Assembly: GCF_001038625.1 (NCBI RefSeq)
Contig: NZ_CP011803.1
Coordinates: forward strand, 2,294,001-2,358,000
Length of the DNA: 64,000 nucleotides
Source of the DNA: Clostridium carboxidivorans P7
GTDB lineage: Bacteria; Bacillota; Clostridia; Clostridiales; Clostridiaceae
Reading direction: 5' to 3'
This document shows positions 37,080-46,232 of this stretch, one piece after another. The notes under the pieces were generated by a model. The model ran no database searches, was not told the DNA's origin, and worked only from the letters and a program-made list of their open reading frames with translations. The translations under genes were made by a program, and so were the position numbers. Position 1 is the stretch's first letter, and every line of letters starts with the position of its first letter.

Positions 37080-38006
37080 TTATTTTATGGATTTAGCTAT
37101 ATCTATCAAAGAGTTTTCAGGCAAATTACCACTTAAAGTATATTGTATATCACTGCTTATCCAGCTGATTTTTGTATCTGTGTCATTTTGACTTTCATAT
37201 GCCTTATTGTTTCCAACTGATATAATTTTATCTTCTTTCAAATTGGATAAATTTTTGCTTTGCAATATTTCAAAATAGGAAGAATCAGAGCTATAACTCA
37301 ATTTAACACATTTTTCATTATGATCTGGAATAGATATATTAGTAAGAGCAAACCCTTGTGGAACATAAGAAGGAAGTAAAATCTTACCTTCAAAATAATT
37401 TTCAGCAGTTTCTATGTCTAAAGGTCTTTCCGAACAACTTAAATTAGCTCTTTCAGGAACACTCCTATCAATATCCTTATCAACATCCTTTTTAGCATTC
37501 ATTTGATCTTTAGAAGTATCTTTAGATGGATTTAATGGCTTATTATTAGTACCATTTGAACTTTGTGAAGTTGTGTCTGCTTTTTTAATTATTGTATTAG
37601 TATTAGTTGTTAAATTAGAATTTTCAGTTATTGTATTAGAATTTAAATTTTTATTTTGTGCTTCAGAATTATGCTTTTTTTCATTATTTAAAGCTAAATC
37701 TTTAGAATCATCTACTTTGTTGTTTTCTGCAATTTTAGGAAGATCCTTATTTTTCTTTATAGTACTTTTATCCTCATGTTTTACCGAATTATAAGCAACA
37801 TTAGTATTATGTGAAAAATGATTATATATTCCAAAAGTAACTATTAAAGCAGCAGCTGAAACAGTAGAAACAATTAATGGGTTTAATTTAAAAAATCTTT
37901 TATTATTGCATTTTTCTAAAGTTTTTCTTTCTAATTCATCAGTTACATAAATATCTTCAAGAATTTCATCTGATATTTGTTTGAAATTTTCCAAATTATC
38001 TTTCAT
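37080..38006 (-). CDS. Anti-sigma factor with DUF4367 domain
   Basis: 308 residues from ATG 38006, which overlaps the sigma gene by 11 bases. Cytoplasmic head of about 42 residues (SDEILEDIYVTDELERKTLE), one membrane helix (LIVSTVSAAALIVTFGIY), a long low-complexity Asn/Thr/Lys/Asp linker (about 70-190), then a DUF4367-like domain (LPSYVPQGFALTNISIPDH, KLSYSSDSSYFEILQSKN, WISSDIQYTLSG). This order and the overlap with an ECF sigma gene are typical of membrane anti-sigma factors. Confidence 0.8.
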   Translation of the reverse strand: MKDNLENFKQISDEILEDIYVTDELERKTLEKCNNKRFFKLNPLIVSTVSAAALIVTFGIYNHFSHNTNVAYNSVKHEDKSTIKKNKDLPKIAENNKVDDSKDLALNNEKKHNSEAQNKNLNSNTITENSNLTTNTNTIIKKADTTSQSSNGTNNKPLNPSKDTSKDQMNAKKDVDKDIDRSVPERANLSCSERPLDIETAENYFEGKILLPSYVPQGFALTNISIPDHNEKCVKLSYSSDSSYFEILQSKNLSNLKEDKIISVGNNKAYESQNDTDTKISWISSDIQYTLSGNLPENSLIDIAKSIK

Positions 38007-38511
38007 ATTCAATCTTCCCACCTATATTAGATTTTAACACAGTTCTAGCACGAAAAAGCCGGCTGCGTACAGTTCCTTCTGGTATTTTCAACATGCTGCT
38101 TATATCACCAGTGGACAGTCCTTCATAATAATAAAGAATTATAAGTTCCTTATATTTACGGGGTAAATTCATAACTTCTTTTAACAATTTTTCATTTTCA
38201 ATTTTATTTATAACTTTAGTATCTACATTTTCACAAGCATCTGGCAGTGAATCATCACTAATATCCTTAAACATGACAACTTTTTTAAACCAGGAAATTC
38301 TAAGCATATCCTTACAGGTATTCATAGTAATAGTTATAATCCAGGTTTTTTCACTACTCTGATTTTTGAATTTATCAAAATTTTTATAAACCTTGATAAA
38401 TACCTCCTGAAAAGCATCTTCTGCTAAATACCTATCTTTTAAATATATATAAGCAATTCGCAGCACATCATTTCCATAGCTGCGTATTAACCTTTTTATT
38501 TCTTCATTCAT
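37996..38511 (-). CDS. ECF-type RNA polymerase sigma factor
   Basis: 171 residues. Region 2: VLRIAYIYLKDRYLAEDAFQ, EVFIKVYKNFDKFKNQSSEK, TWIITITMNTCKDMLR. Region 4: VMNLPRKYKELIILYYYEGL, STGDISSMLKIPEGTVRSRL, FRARTVLK. It is followed by an overlapping anti-sigma gene. A promoter with an ECF pattern sits 75 bases upstream and recurs before the secreted-protein gene, so the sigma factor likely drives both. Confidence 0.93.
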   Translation of the reverse strand: MNEEIKRLIRSYGNDVLRIAYIYLKDRYLAEDAFQEVFIKVYKNFDKFKNQSSEKTWIITITMNTCKDMLRISWFKKVVMFKDISDDSLPDACENVDTKVINKIENEKLLKEVMNLPRKYKELIILYYYEGLSTGDISSMLKIPEGTVRSRLFRARTVLKSNIGGKIEYER

Positions 38512-38585
38512 ATTTTAACAATATCTCATTCAAGATATTTTTCCCTCCATCAAGTAATTGTTAATACTAAATAAGCTTTCTAAAA

Positions 38586-38617
38586 TTAGACGTATAGAAT
38601 TTTAATTACGCTTCATA
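38586..38617 (-). promoter_or_regulatory. ECF sigma promoter (autoregulation) of the sigma/anti-sigma operon
   Basis: On the minus strand TATGAAGCGTA ... TATACGTCTAA in 32 bases. The -35 like GAAGC and the -10 like CGTC are 17 bases apart. Confidence 0.75.
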
Positions 38618-38758
38618 AATAAATAAAAAATATACTACTTTTCTTATAAACATAAGATCAGCATTTTGAAACTGATAATCTATTATTTACAAAATATGTT
38701 ACAATTGTTTTATAATATTGAATTACGAATATTTTTCACAAAGAAAGTGAGGATTTTT

Positions 38759-39430
38759 ATGAATATAATTGATTTGACACATACTATTTCAGAAAACATG
38801 CCAGTTTATCCAGGTACAGATGGACCTAAATTAGACGTTGCAAGTACCTATGAAAAAAATGGCTTTAAGGAAACTTTACTTACAATGTTTTCTCACACAG
38901 GAACTCATATGGACTCACCTGCACATTTATTTTCCAAAAGAACTACTCTGGACTCATTTTCTGCAGAACAATTTGTAGGAAAAGGTTTAGTTATTGATTG
39001 TAGTGATTTAAAAGAAGGCGAAAAAATCACCATAAAATATATTGAAGCTGTAAAGGAAAAGGCAGATAAAGCACAATTTATTCTTTTTCACACTGGCTGG
39101 GATAAATATTGGGGCACAAGCTCCTATTTTGGAGAATACCCTTATATCACAGAAGAAGTTGCTGAATACTTATTAGGAAGCAGTAAGAAAGGTGTAGGTT
39201 TGGATGTTATAGGTATTGATCCTATTTCAGATGAAAACTTAACAATTCACAAAAAACTTTTAGCAAAAAGTGATATAGTTATCATTGAAAACTTAACCTG
39301 TTTGGACAAGGTTGGAGATGATTTATTTACCTTTTGTGCACTTCCACTAAAATTTAAGAATTCTGATGGAGCACCTGTTAGAGCAATTGCCATTTTAGAC
39401 GATAACAAACAAAACTTTAACTTAATATAA
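38759..39430 (+). CDS. Cyclase family protein (kynurenine formamidase-like)
   Basis: 223 residues from ATG 38759 (after AAGTGAGGA); upstream in-frame codons are promoter sequence. Metal-site motif FSHTGTHMDSPAHLF near residue 43, and IDLTHTISENMPVYPG at the start, as in the KynB/cyclase family of metal-dependent hydrolases. No tryptophan-catabolism genes are nearby, so the substrate is open. Single gene with a terminator after it. Confidence 0.88.
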   Translation: MNIIDLTHTISENMPVYPGTDGPKLDVASTYEKNGFKETLLTMFSHTGTHMDSPAHLFSKRTTLDSFSAEQFVGKGLVIDCSDLKEGEKITIKYIEAVKEKADKAQFILFHTGWDKYWGTSSYFGEYPYITEEVAEYLLGSSKKGVGLDVIGIDPISDENLTIHKKLLAKSDIVIIENLTCLDKVGDDLFTFCALPLKFKNSDGAPVRAIAILDDNKQNFNLI

Positions 39431-39510
39431 TAAGCAAGGCTTGGCAAGTTAAGAATTAATAATGAAGAGTTAATAGTTGAAACATTAGTGTTGATAATAA
39501 GACATTTTTA

Positions 39511-39537
39511 AGGGAACTCTTAAAAAGAGTCCCCTTA
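39511..39537. terminator. Terminator between converging cyclase and csaA genes
   Basis: AAGGGAACTCTT and AGAGTCCCCTT with a four-A loop. Confidence 0.75.
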
Positions 39538-39563
39538 AATCGTATTTTAAAAAAAATTACTCA

Positions 39564-39893
39564 TTATCCTAATTTGTCACCTTTTTTAACAGGTTGCTGA
39601 GGTTGTATTAATACCACTCCTTGTTTAGCATAAATTCCTAATACTAATACCTCTGACATAAAATCAGCAATTTGTCTTGGTGGAAAGTTTACCACTCCTA
39701 AAACTTGCTTACCTATAAGTTCTTCTTTTTTATAACATTCAGTAATCTGAGCACTCGATTTTTTTATCCCAATTTCATTACCAAAATCAACCCATAATTT
39801 ATAAGCAGGTTTTTTTGCTTTTTCAAAAAACTCCACCTCAGTAATTTCTCCAACTCTAATATCTAATTTCATAAAATCCTCAAAAGTAGCCAA
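39564..39893 (-). CDS. csaA: tRNA-binding chaperone CsaA
   Basis: 109 residues, full length. LDIRVGEITEVEFFEKAKKP, AYKLWVDFGNEIGIKKSSAQ and GVVNFPPRQIADFMSEVLVL match the CsaA group of EMAPII-like OB folds. It binds tRNA and has been linked to protein export as a chaperone in Bacillus. Single gene. Confidence 0.93.
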   Translation of the reverse strand: MATFEDFMKLDIRVGEITEVEFFEKAKKPAYKLWVDFGNEIGIKKSSAQITECYKKEELIGKQVLGVVNFPPRQIADFMSEVLVLGIYAKQGVVLIQPQQPVKKGDKLG

Positions 39894-40095
39894 ACTAAAT
39901 TCCTCCTTGCATAAAAATATTGTTAAAATTCAATTGCATATTTGTTCAATTATATATCAAGTGAATGAAAAATTACAAGTTTTTAACATAAACTATTAGT
40001 TCTTCACCCTTAGCTATTAACTAAAAATATTGCTTCTCAATATTTTTAAACTATGAAAATTAAATTCTTTATTATTTGAATTCTGTTATTTTAAT

Positions 40096-41310
40096 TTAGA
40101 TTCCTTTCACCTCAATTTTAGATTTTCCTAAAGCTATCCAGCCAACTAATGCAAGGAAGGTAGCTCCAATTAAAATAATTCCCATACCTACTACCACGTT
40201 ACTCCAACCTAAAGTACCAAGCAGCATACCTCCACTTCCAAAAATCGTACCTACGGCATTTATTAGTGAGCTGGCAGAGCCTGTGTCTTTTTTTTGCTGC
40301 TCTAATAAAATACTAGTACTTAGTGGACGAATAGCACCTTCAATAAGAGTAAATGGTAAAAATGAAATTAAGAATAACCATGGTGAATATGTGCCTGCTG
40401 TTATTAAAGAAATTCCGCTTAGCAAAGTTAGCAAAAAGCATACATTAGAAAACTTTTTTACTGTAGTTTTGCATGCTATTTTTAAATAAACAACAGGTCC
40501 TAACATGGCAAAGAAAGAATTAGCAGCAAAGAAATAACTATAAATCTGTGCACTTAAATGAAAATATTTAACATATACATAGGATGATACTGATATATAA
40601 GCCATATATGGTGCCATATATAGAGAAAATATAATTAATACACTTGTAAAACCTGGATTTCTTCCTACCACAAGCAAACGAGTTATGGATCCTTTTATAG
40701 TACCCTCATATCGTTCCTCTTCTGGCAGAGTTTCTTCAAATAATATTGCTGCAATTAGATTTAAAATTCCTATAATCATCAATACCCAAAATGTATCTCT
40801 CCAGTTACCAAACTTCAATATAATTGCTCCCACTATAGGCGCAACCATTGGCGCTATAACAGACATACCTTGAACTACAGCTAATATAGTATCCCTGGTT
40901 TCTCCACTGAAACAATCTTTAATTAGTGCCATTGAAACTACTATAATACTGCCTGCACCTAAGGCTTGAATGATACGAAATGCGATTAATTGATAAATAC
41001 TGGTTGATACAGCACAAAGTCCGCTGGCAATAGTGTAAATTAAAATTCCAATAATCAAAATAGGTTTACGTCCATATTTATCACTAAAAGGTCCAAAAAT
41101 AAAAATTCCTACTGCAAAGAAAAAGAAAAAACAAACTAATGTTAAATTTACAATAGAAGATGATACCTTAAAATACTCCCCCATAGTAGGTAATGATGGT
41201 AAATATAAATCAATAGATAAAGGAATAAACATATTCATAACTGCAATAAATATAATAAGTCCGTTAACTCCCAAATACTTCTGCGTTCCACGAATAACTG
41301 TTTTCGTCAT
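40096..41310 (-). CDS. MFS drug-resistance transporter (Bcr/CflA family)
   Basis: 404 residues, twelve membrane helices. The motif between helices 2 and 3 (GPFSDKYGRKPILIIGILIY) and helix 5 motif (GMSVIAPMVAPIVGAIIL) mark a drug/H+ antiporter of the Bcr/CflA type. ATG 41310 follows AAGGGGGAAGACAA. The leader carries a consensus promoter, a start-stop ORF and an intrinsic terminator, suggesting induction by ribosome-acting drugs. Confidence 0.9.
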   Translation of the reverse strand: MTKTVIRGTQKYLGVNGLIIFIAVMNMFIPLSIDLYLPSLPTMGEYFKVSSSIVNLTLVCFFFFFAVGIFIFGPFSDKYGRKPILIIGILIYTIASGLCAVSTSIYQLIAFRIIQALGAGSIIVVSMALIKDCFSGETRDTILAVVQGMSVIAPMVAPIVGAIILKFGNWRDTFWVLMIIGILNLIAAILFEETLPEEERYEGTIKGSITRLLVVGRNPGFTSVLIIFSLYMAPYMAYISVSSYVYVKYFHLSAQIYSYFFAANSFFAMLGPVVYLKIACKTTVKKFSNVCFLLTLLSGISLITAGTYSPWLFLISFLPFTLIEGAIRPLSTSILLEQQKKDTGSASSLINAVGTIFGSGGMLLGTLGWSNVVVGMGIILIGATFLALVGWIALGKSKIEVKGI

Positions 41311-41327
41311 TTGTCTTCCCCCTTATA

Positions 41328-41379
41328 TAAAAAAACCAGATAAGAAATCAAATCTCTTATCCAGTTACATAAACCCTCC
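41328..41379 (-). promoter_or_regulatory. Start-stop leader ORF followed by terminator (attenuator)
   Basis: On the minus strand GGAGGG (41374-41379), TTT, ATG (41370), TAA (ends 41365), and directly after that AACTGGATAAGA pairs with TCTTATCTGGTT followed by TTTTTTATATA, an intrinsic terminator. The leader would begin about 10 bases before the ribosome site. A ribosome held on ATG-TAA would cover the 5' arm of the terminator and allow read-through into the MFS gene. Whether the short ORF is used is inferred. Confidence 0.6.
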
Positions 41380-41390
41380 GAGTTATTTTG

Positions 41391-41419
41391 AATATAACAT
41401 TTTTATAAACAGTTGTCAA
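41391..41419 (-). promoter_or_regulatory. Sigma-A promoter of the MFS gene
   Basis: TTGACA (41414-41419), 17 bases, TATATT (41391-41396) on the minus strand. Confidence 0.8.
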
Positions 41420-41435
41420 TCTTTGCCTACCAATA

Positions 41436-41702
41436 CTAATCATCTATTTTCTCAATGCGGAAAACATTTATTACATCCACATCAGAGCAACAAAAACGAA
41501 AATCTCCCTCTTTACATGGAGGCAAAGTTCCACCATAACGTAAAATATCAATATATGGGAATGCTACATGCATTGCCATTGGACAAAGCTTTCCCCTATC
41601 TTCATCATAATCAAAGACATCACCAATACGATGTCCTCTGTGACATGCACATGGACCTTTTCGATCCACTAATGTAATTTTTATTTTTGGCCTCTTGCTC
41701 AT
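41436..41702 (-). CDS. TIGR04076 family protein
   Basis: 88 residues with six Cys and several His: GPCACHRGHRIGDVFDYDE, GKLCPMAMHVAFPYIDILRY, GDFRFCCSDVDVINVFRIEK. This is the pattern of the small TIGR04076 family, of unknown function, perhaps metal-binding. ATG 41702 follows AAGGAGGAAGTTAC. The MFS promoter starts 17 bases after its stop. Confidence 0.85.
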   Translation of the reverse strand: MSKRPKIKITLVDRKGPCACHRGHRIGDVFDYDEDRGKLCPMAMHVAFPYIDILRYGGTLPPCKEGDFRFCCSDVDVINVFRIEKIDD

Positions 41703-41955
41703 GTAACTTCCTCCTTAAGCTTTATAAAATCATAATTATATTATAATAGATATGAATTTTCTTCGATGTGTCCGTTATAACACTTTTCCAATTTTTTATA
41801 GCAGAAATACTTACTTTTAAGAAAACCATATTTGCTTTATACCAGTTAATATAGAAATTTTTCATATGTATTAAAATAATATTTCCAAAGACAACAGCAT
41901 GTGAATATAGTAAAATATATCTATGGAATAACCATAGAATGTGGAGGTATTACTT

Positions 41956-42426
41956 ATGAAAAACATGTTCTGCTATGAAACAAAAATCGGTAAAATAAGC
42001 ATTGTTGAAAATGGCTCAGCTATTACTCACCTGCATCTTGGGGAAATTACTTTTCCTGACGCAAACATAGTTGAAACCCCATTAATAAAAGAAGCATTTA
42101 AACAGCTTCAGGAATATCTGAATGGAAATAGAAAAAATTTTGATTTGCCCCTGTCACCTGAAGGAACAGAATTTCAACAAAGAGTATGGAATGCATTGCA
42201 GCAAATTCCCTATGGTAAAACCTATAGTTACAAGGATATAGCCAAAAATATAGGTAATATAAAAGCTTGCCGTGCAGTTGGCATGGCAAATAACAGAAAC
42301 CCCATTGCTATTTTTATTCCCTGCCATCGCGTTATTGGTGCTAATGGCAATTTAGTTGGTTATGCAGGTGGTTTAGAGATGAAAGAGCAGCTTTTAAACT
42401 TAGAAAAGCAAAATGTGGACAAGTAA
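41956..42426 (+). CDS. ogt: Methylated-DNA-protein-cysteine methyltransferase
   Basis: 156 residues from ATG 41956, seven bases after GGAGGT. The active-site motif IPCHRVIGANGNLVGYAGGL and the helix-turn-helix stretch FQQRVWNALQQIPYGKTYSY are intact. It removes alkyl groups from O6-guanine by transfer to the PCHR cysteine. Single gene. Confidence 0.95.
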   Translation: MKNMFCYETKIGKISIVENGSAITHLHLGEITFPDANIVETPLIKEAFKQLQEYLNGNRKNFDLPLSPEGTEFQQRVWNALQQIPYGKTYSYKDIAKNIGNIKACRAVGMANNRNPIAIFIPCHRVIGANGNLVGYAGGLEMKEQLLNLEKQNVDK

Positions 42427-42490
42427 TCTAGAGCATAATTATATCATATTCCTAATTTTATTACATTATATTTCTTTACTATAACTATAA

Positions 42491-42527
42491 AAGCACTGTA
42501 AAATTCAATCGAATAGTACAGTGCCTT
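42491..42527. terminator. Bidirectional terminator between ogt and the rubredoxin gene
   Basis: AAGCACTGTA and TACAGTGCCTT enclose AAATTCAATCGAATAG; the loop resembles those at 12189 and 46040. Confidence 0.75.
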
Positions 42528-42598
42528 CTTATTATAAATATTACTATTTTTTCTTTGCATTTTAAAATATATATCTGGCCTTCAACATATAGAATACT

Positions 42599-43297
42599 TT
42601 ATACCATCTTTTCAAAGCTATCTTTAGTTACTCCACAAATTGGACAAAACCAATTATCTGGTATATCTTCAAATAAAGTTCCTGGTAAGATGCCTGCATC
42701 AGGATCTCCAACAGATGGGTCATAAATATATCCGCATACTGTACATTTATATTTCGGAGTATCCTTTGATAGCTTTATAGGCTCAGTTTTATTTTCATTC
42801 TGGGATACTGGAGTTTTAGATATTTTACCACGTTTTATATCTTGATAATATTGATATGTCATGGAATCTACATCCTTAAGTAATTCTGCATTTAACACTT
42901 TACAAATAAATATTGTATGAGTAAAAACATCTACTTCCTTTTCAACCTGCAATTCAAAATAAGATGCTGCAGTATCTTCAATTATTGGTACACCACTTTC
43001 CCCTAATTTATATGATATACCTTCAAATTTATCGGTATCTCTTCCTGACCTAAATCCAAATCTTGCTACTTGATCCATAGGTGTTTCCACTGATAAGGCA
43101 GAAACTCCTATCAATTTACTTTTTTGTATATATTCATGAGTAAGATTTTGTTTATTAATACTCACTGCAACCATAGCTGGATCTGATGTTATTTGAAAAA
43201 CTGAATTAGCAATTTGTGCATTTAATTTACCATCCGAAATAGAACTTACTATATATAATCCATAGCTTAATTTATAAAATGCTTTATTATCAATCAT
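42599..43297 (-). CDS. hrb: High-molecular-weight rubredoxin (flavin reductase-rubredoxin fusion)
   Basis: 232 residues. Residues 1-155 form a flavin-reductase-like FMN domain ([32 protein letters not shown] region, FHTIF-like end). Residues 180-232 are a rubredoxin ([33 protein letters not shown]) with the four Cys iron site. In Moorella this fusion passes electrons from NADH to a flavodiiron protein for NO or oxygen removal. No flavodiiron gene lies next to it here. Confidence 0.9.
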   Translation of the reverse strand: MIDNKAFYKLSYGLYIVSSISDGKLNAQIANSVFQITSDPAMVAVSINKQNLTHEYIQKSKLIGVSALSVETPMDQVARFGFRSGRDTDKFEGISYKLGESGVPIIEDTAASYFELQVEKEVDVFTHTIFICKVLNAELLKDVDSMTYQYYQDIKRGKISKTPVSQNENKTEPIKLSKDTPKYKCTVCGYIYDPSVGDPDAGILPGTLFEDIPDNWFCPICGVTKDSFEKMV

Positions 43298-43387
43298 ATA
43301 CTTATTTATGCTTACATATCAAAAATGATTTTATAAGCATGTCCCCCTTCCTTAATGCAATATCATTATAAAAAGTTCACTTATATG

Positions 43388-43462
43388 TTACTTCATCTTT
43401 AACTTACATGTATTATCCACGGAGCATTTCCGTACAAAACCACATTTGTAAGTTTGGCTCAC
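43388..43462 (-). CDS. Possible 24-residue Cys-containing peptide upstream of hrb
   Basis: A GTG at 43462 is eight bases after AAGGGGG and opens a 24-codon frame (SQTYKCGFVRKCSVDNTCKL in its middle) with three Cys. The same stretch can fold as a hairpin (AACTTACA with TGTAAGTT, inner ACGGA/TCCGT), so it might instead be an RNA structure in the hrb leader. The rest of 43298-43624 is AT-rich with nothing further recognised. Confidence 0.3.
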   Translation of the reverse strand: MSQTYKCGFVRKCSVDNTCKLKMK

Positions 43463-43624
43463 TTTTATTACCCCCTTGCATAATTTTGTAACGTTGAATA
43501 AATTATAACATTAACTGCCCCAAAAATAAATATAATTTTCCAAAAATAATATGTTTTATTATTAAATATTAATTATTCATTTTTTTATTTCTCATGTCCA
43601 TCAAAGTGAGTAATTGTCATAAAC

Positions 43625-45952
43625 TTATATTGAATATATGTCTGAAAATTCAACGTTTATCATTTGAATTTTATTGTTTATTTGCTTATTTTTTTCAATA
43701 GCCTTTGAGCTTTTTATAATTCGTGCAGGAAGCTCTACTTTAAATATGCTGCCTTTTCCAACTTCACTAGCAACACTTATTTTCCCACCATGCATTTCAA
43801 CAATTGATTTTACCAATGATAGTCCAATTCCACTTCCTTCAACATTACGAGAAAGAGATTTATCAACTTGTTGAAATCTTCCAAAAATATTATCCAAATA
43901 CTTTTTTTCAATGCCTATACCTGTATCTTCTACAGATATTTCAACAATGCCACCTTTATCAAGTACATTGACAAATATGCTTCCTCCTGAATTAGAAAAC
44001 TTAATTGCATTAGAAATAAGGTTTAAAATAATTCTTTCAATCTTTTCAGGATCACAAGCAATAATCTTTTCTTCTGTATTTGTATCAAAAATAATATTTA
44101 TTTCTTTTCTTTTAATATATTCTGAGACTGACTGAACAATATTCTCGGTAACTTCAACTATGTTTTCATTGGATAAGTTTAATTTAAAAAATCCAGATTC
44201 TATCTTTGATAAATCCACTATATTATTTATAAGCTTTGTTAATCTGTAACAATTTTGTTTAATAATATCAACATCTCTAAAAACCTTTTCTTTATTAACT
44301 TCTACTAATCCTTTTTTTAAATATAATTCCATTAACTGATTTGTACTAAAAATTACATTCAAAGGAGTTTTTAGTTCATGTGATACATTTGCAAATAATT
44401 CTTCATGAATTTGAAAGATTTTTTTCATTTCATTTTTTGCTTTTACTTCATCTGTAATATCTGTTGAAATATCAATTATTTCAACAGCTTTACCATTAAT
44501 TCCAACTAAAGGTTGATGTATTAATTTTAAAAATCTTTCTTCTCCTGATAAATAAAATTTATGATAATTAAAATTAGAATTAACCTTTTTATCTACTATA
44601 TTTTGAATGTTCTTTCTAAATTCAGCTTCTTCATCCTTAGTAAAATTAAATGCACTAAACAAATTTTTCCCTATTATAGATAATACATTACCCACACCAG
44701 GATTAATTTGCTTTAAATCATCATAGGTCTTATTGTTAATTTCTATGATTTTATATTCTGGATATGAATATCTTACAAAGCCTACCTTAAGATTAGCTAT
44801 CATATTATTAAAAAAATTTAATTGAGTTTTTAATAATCTGTTTTCTTCAGCTTTTATTTTATCTGTAACATTCCGTACAATTATTATGCCTGAATCAAAA
44901 TCACCCTTATTATCATAAATAGGACTTCCACTAATATCAAAATTGTGCATTTCATCTTTCATACCACATGTAATTCTAAATTCCTTTACCTTTTCACCTT
45001 TTAATACCTTAGTTATAGGTAATTCTTTGACTGGTATTAAGTTACCAAGCGAATCATAATATTTGATATAACTAAGTGAATCTCCTACACTTTTCAAAGG
45101 ATGAAAATTGAACATAAATTCTCTGGCACTGTTATTCAACAGAGTATACTTATAATGTTTATCTATCACAAATAATCCATCAAACATATTCTCCATGATT
45201 ATTTCTAATTTTTCTTTCTGCTTATTAATGATTTTAGCTTGTTCCTGACTACTTTTTCTTAATAATACTTTTTCCGTTACATCTTCTCCAATTAGAACAA
45301 TGTATTTTACTTTACCTTTTTCTATAACAGGTATTATGTTACCGTCTATATAAAGTTCTTTCCAATTTTGATTGTATTCTTTCATTTCTTTTCTCAAAAA
45401 AGATTGTCCTGTATTTATAACATTTGTTACTATCTCTTTCCATTCACTATTTTCCCATAGGTATATAAAATCACTTGCCTTTTTACCAATAGCAGTTTCT
45501 TTTGTATTATAAGGCTTACCTAATAAATTTAAATAGTATTGATTTGCTTTAAGAAGTGTCAAATTAGGTACATTATAAATTGCCACACCAACATTATTAT
45601 CAAGCAGAAGCTTATTAATGATTGAAAATTTATTTTCAATACGTAAGTTTGTTTTCTCTTTAAAAAAATAAACTTTTTCATTTTCTATCTCTAATGTTTT
45701 ACAAGTTATTGATACCCATCTTTCATCATATTCCTTAGTAAATATATAAAAGCCACATCCATTTTTAATATTTTCAAGAGAAAATTTAGAATCAATTCTA
45801 AGCATATAACCTATTTTTAAAAGTGATTTACCTATCAACTCATCTCTTGAATAGCCAGTAAAATTTATAAATTCATTATTCATTTCAATAATCACACTAT
45901 TTTTAGTATAAAAAAATGGTTCTTCAGTCCCCTCATTTAACGCATAATACAT
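43625..45952 (-). CDS. Cytoplasmic multi-PAS sensor histidine kinase
   Basis: 775 residues without membrane helices. Four PAS-like domains in a row (starts near residues 12, 125, 245 and 375; INFTGYSRDELIGKSLLKIG is the first), then HisKA (LFANVSHELKTPLNVIFSTN) and HATPase with NLISNAIKFSNSGG, GIGIEKKYLDNIFGRFQQVD and GSGIGLSLVKSIVEMHGGKI. No response regulator is adjacent, so it is an orphan; orphan kinases of this kind often feed Spo0A in clostridia. That link is inferred, and a pair of Spo0A-type boxes lies 1 kb away. Confidence 0.88.
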   Translation of the reverse strand: MYYALNEGTEEPFFYTKNSVIIEMNNEFINFTGYSRDELIGKSLLKIGYMLRIDSKFSLENIKNGCGFYIFTKEYDERWVSITCKTLEIENEKVYFFKEKTNLRIENKFSIINKLLLDNNVGVAIYNVPNLTLLKANQYYLNLLGKPYNTKETAIGKKASDFIYLWENSEWKEIVTNVINTGQSFLRKEMKEYNQNWKELYIDGNIIPVIEKGKVKYIVLIGEDVTEKVLLRKSSQEQAKIINKQKEKLEIIMENMFDGLFVIDKHYKYTLLNNSAREFMFNFHPLKSVGDSLSYIKYYDSLGNLIPVKELPITKVLKGEKVKEFRITCGMKDEMHNFDISGSPIYDNKGDFDSGIIIVRNVTDKIKAEENRLLKTQLNFFNNMIANLKVGFVRYSYPEYKIIEINNKTYDDLKQINPGVGNVLSIIGKNLFSAFNFTKDEEAEFRKNIQNIVDKKVNSNFNYHKFYLSGEERFLKLIHQPLVGINGKAVEIIDISTDITDEVKAKNEMKKIFQIHEELFANVSHELKTPLNVIFSTNQLMELYLKKGLVEVNKEKVFRDVDIIKQNCYRLTKLINNIVDLSKIESGFFKLNLSNENIVEVTENIVQSVSEYIKRKEINIIFDTNTEEKIIACDPEKIERIILNLISNAIKFSNSGGSIFVNVLDKGGIVEISVEDTGIGIEKKYLDNIFGRFQQVDKSLSRNVEGSGIGLSLVKSIVEMHGGKISVASEVGKGSIFKVELPARIIKSSKAIEKNKQINNKIQMINVEFSDIYSI

Positions 45953-46039
45953 TATTTAATCCTCCGTTACCAATTCATAATATATTTACTATTTTATCAC
46001 ATTATGTATTTTTTTTGAATATTTGCCACAAATACAAAT

Positions 46040-46080
46040 AAACACACCATAGAATTCAAAATGAACAATACAGTGTGTTT
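46040..46080. terminator. Terminator-like hairpin
   Basis: AAACACAC and GTGTGTTT enclose an AGAATTCAAAATGAACAAT-type loop, in the upstream region of the kinase gene. Confidence 0.5.
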
Positions 46081-46179
46081 TATTATTATAATTGCCATAC
46101 TATTTAATTTTCAGTCATTCTGTCACATATTTAATTTCAATAACTCCATATCTAAATTTTAAATTGAACTAAAAAAATA

Positions 46180-46232
46180 CTCCCCTTTCCACTATCAGAT
46201 TTTCAATCTGTATACTTTATGGGGAGAATTTT
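46180..46232 (+). terminator. Intrinsic terminator with internal loop, no obvious gene upstream
   Basis: CTCCCC and GGGGAG (46226) enclose a CAGATT/AATCTG inner stem with a 10-base internal loop on each side; AATTTTTT follows. The rest of 45953-46485 is AT-rich and holds no other feature. Confidence 0.55.

Noticed and set aside
41423..41677. 84-codon plus-strand ORF
   Set aside because: Antisense shadow of the TIGR04076-family gene, which has a good ribosome site and family motifs.
43388..43462. Known riboswitch class in the hrb leader
   Set aside because: Compared with purine, preQ1, c-di-GMP, FMN, fluoride and ZTP consensus cores as remembered; none fits.
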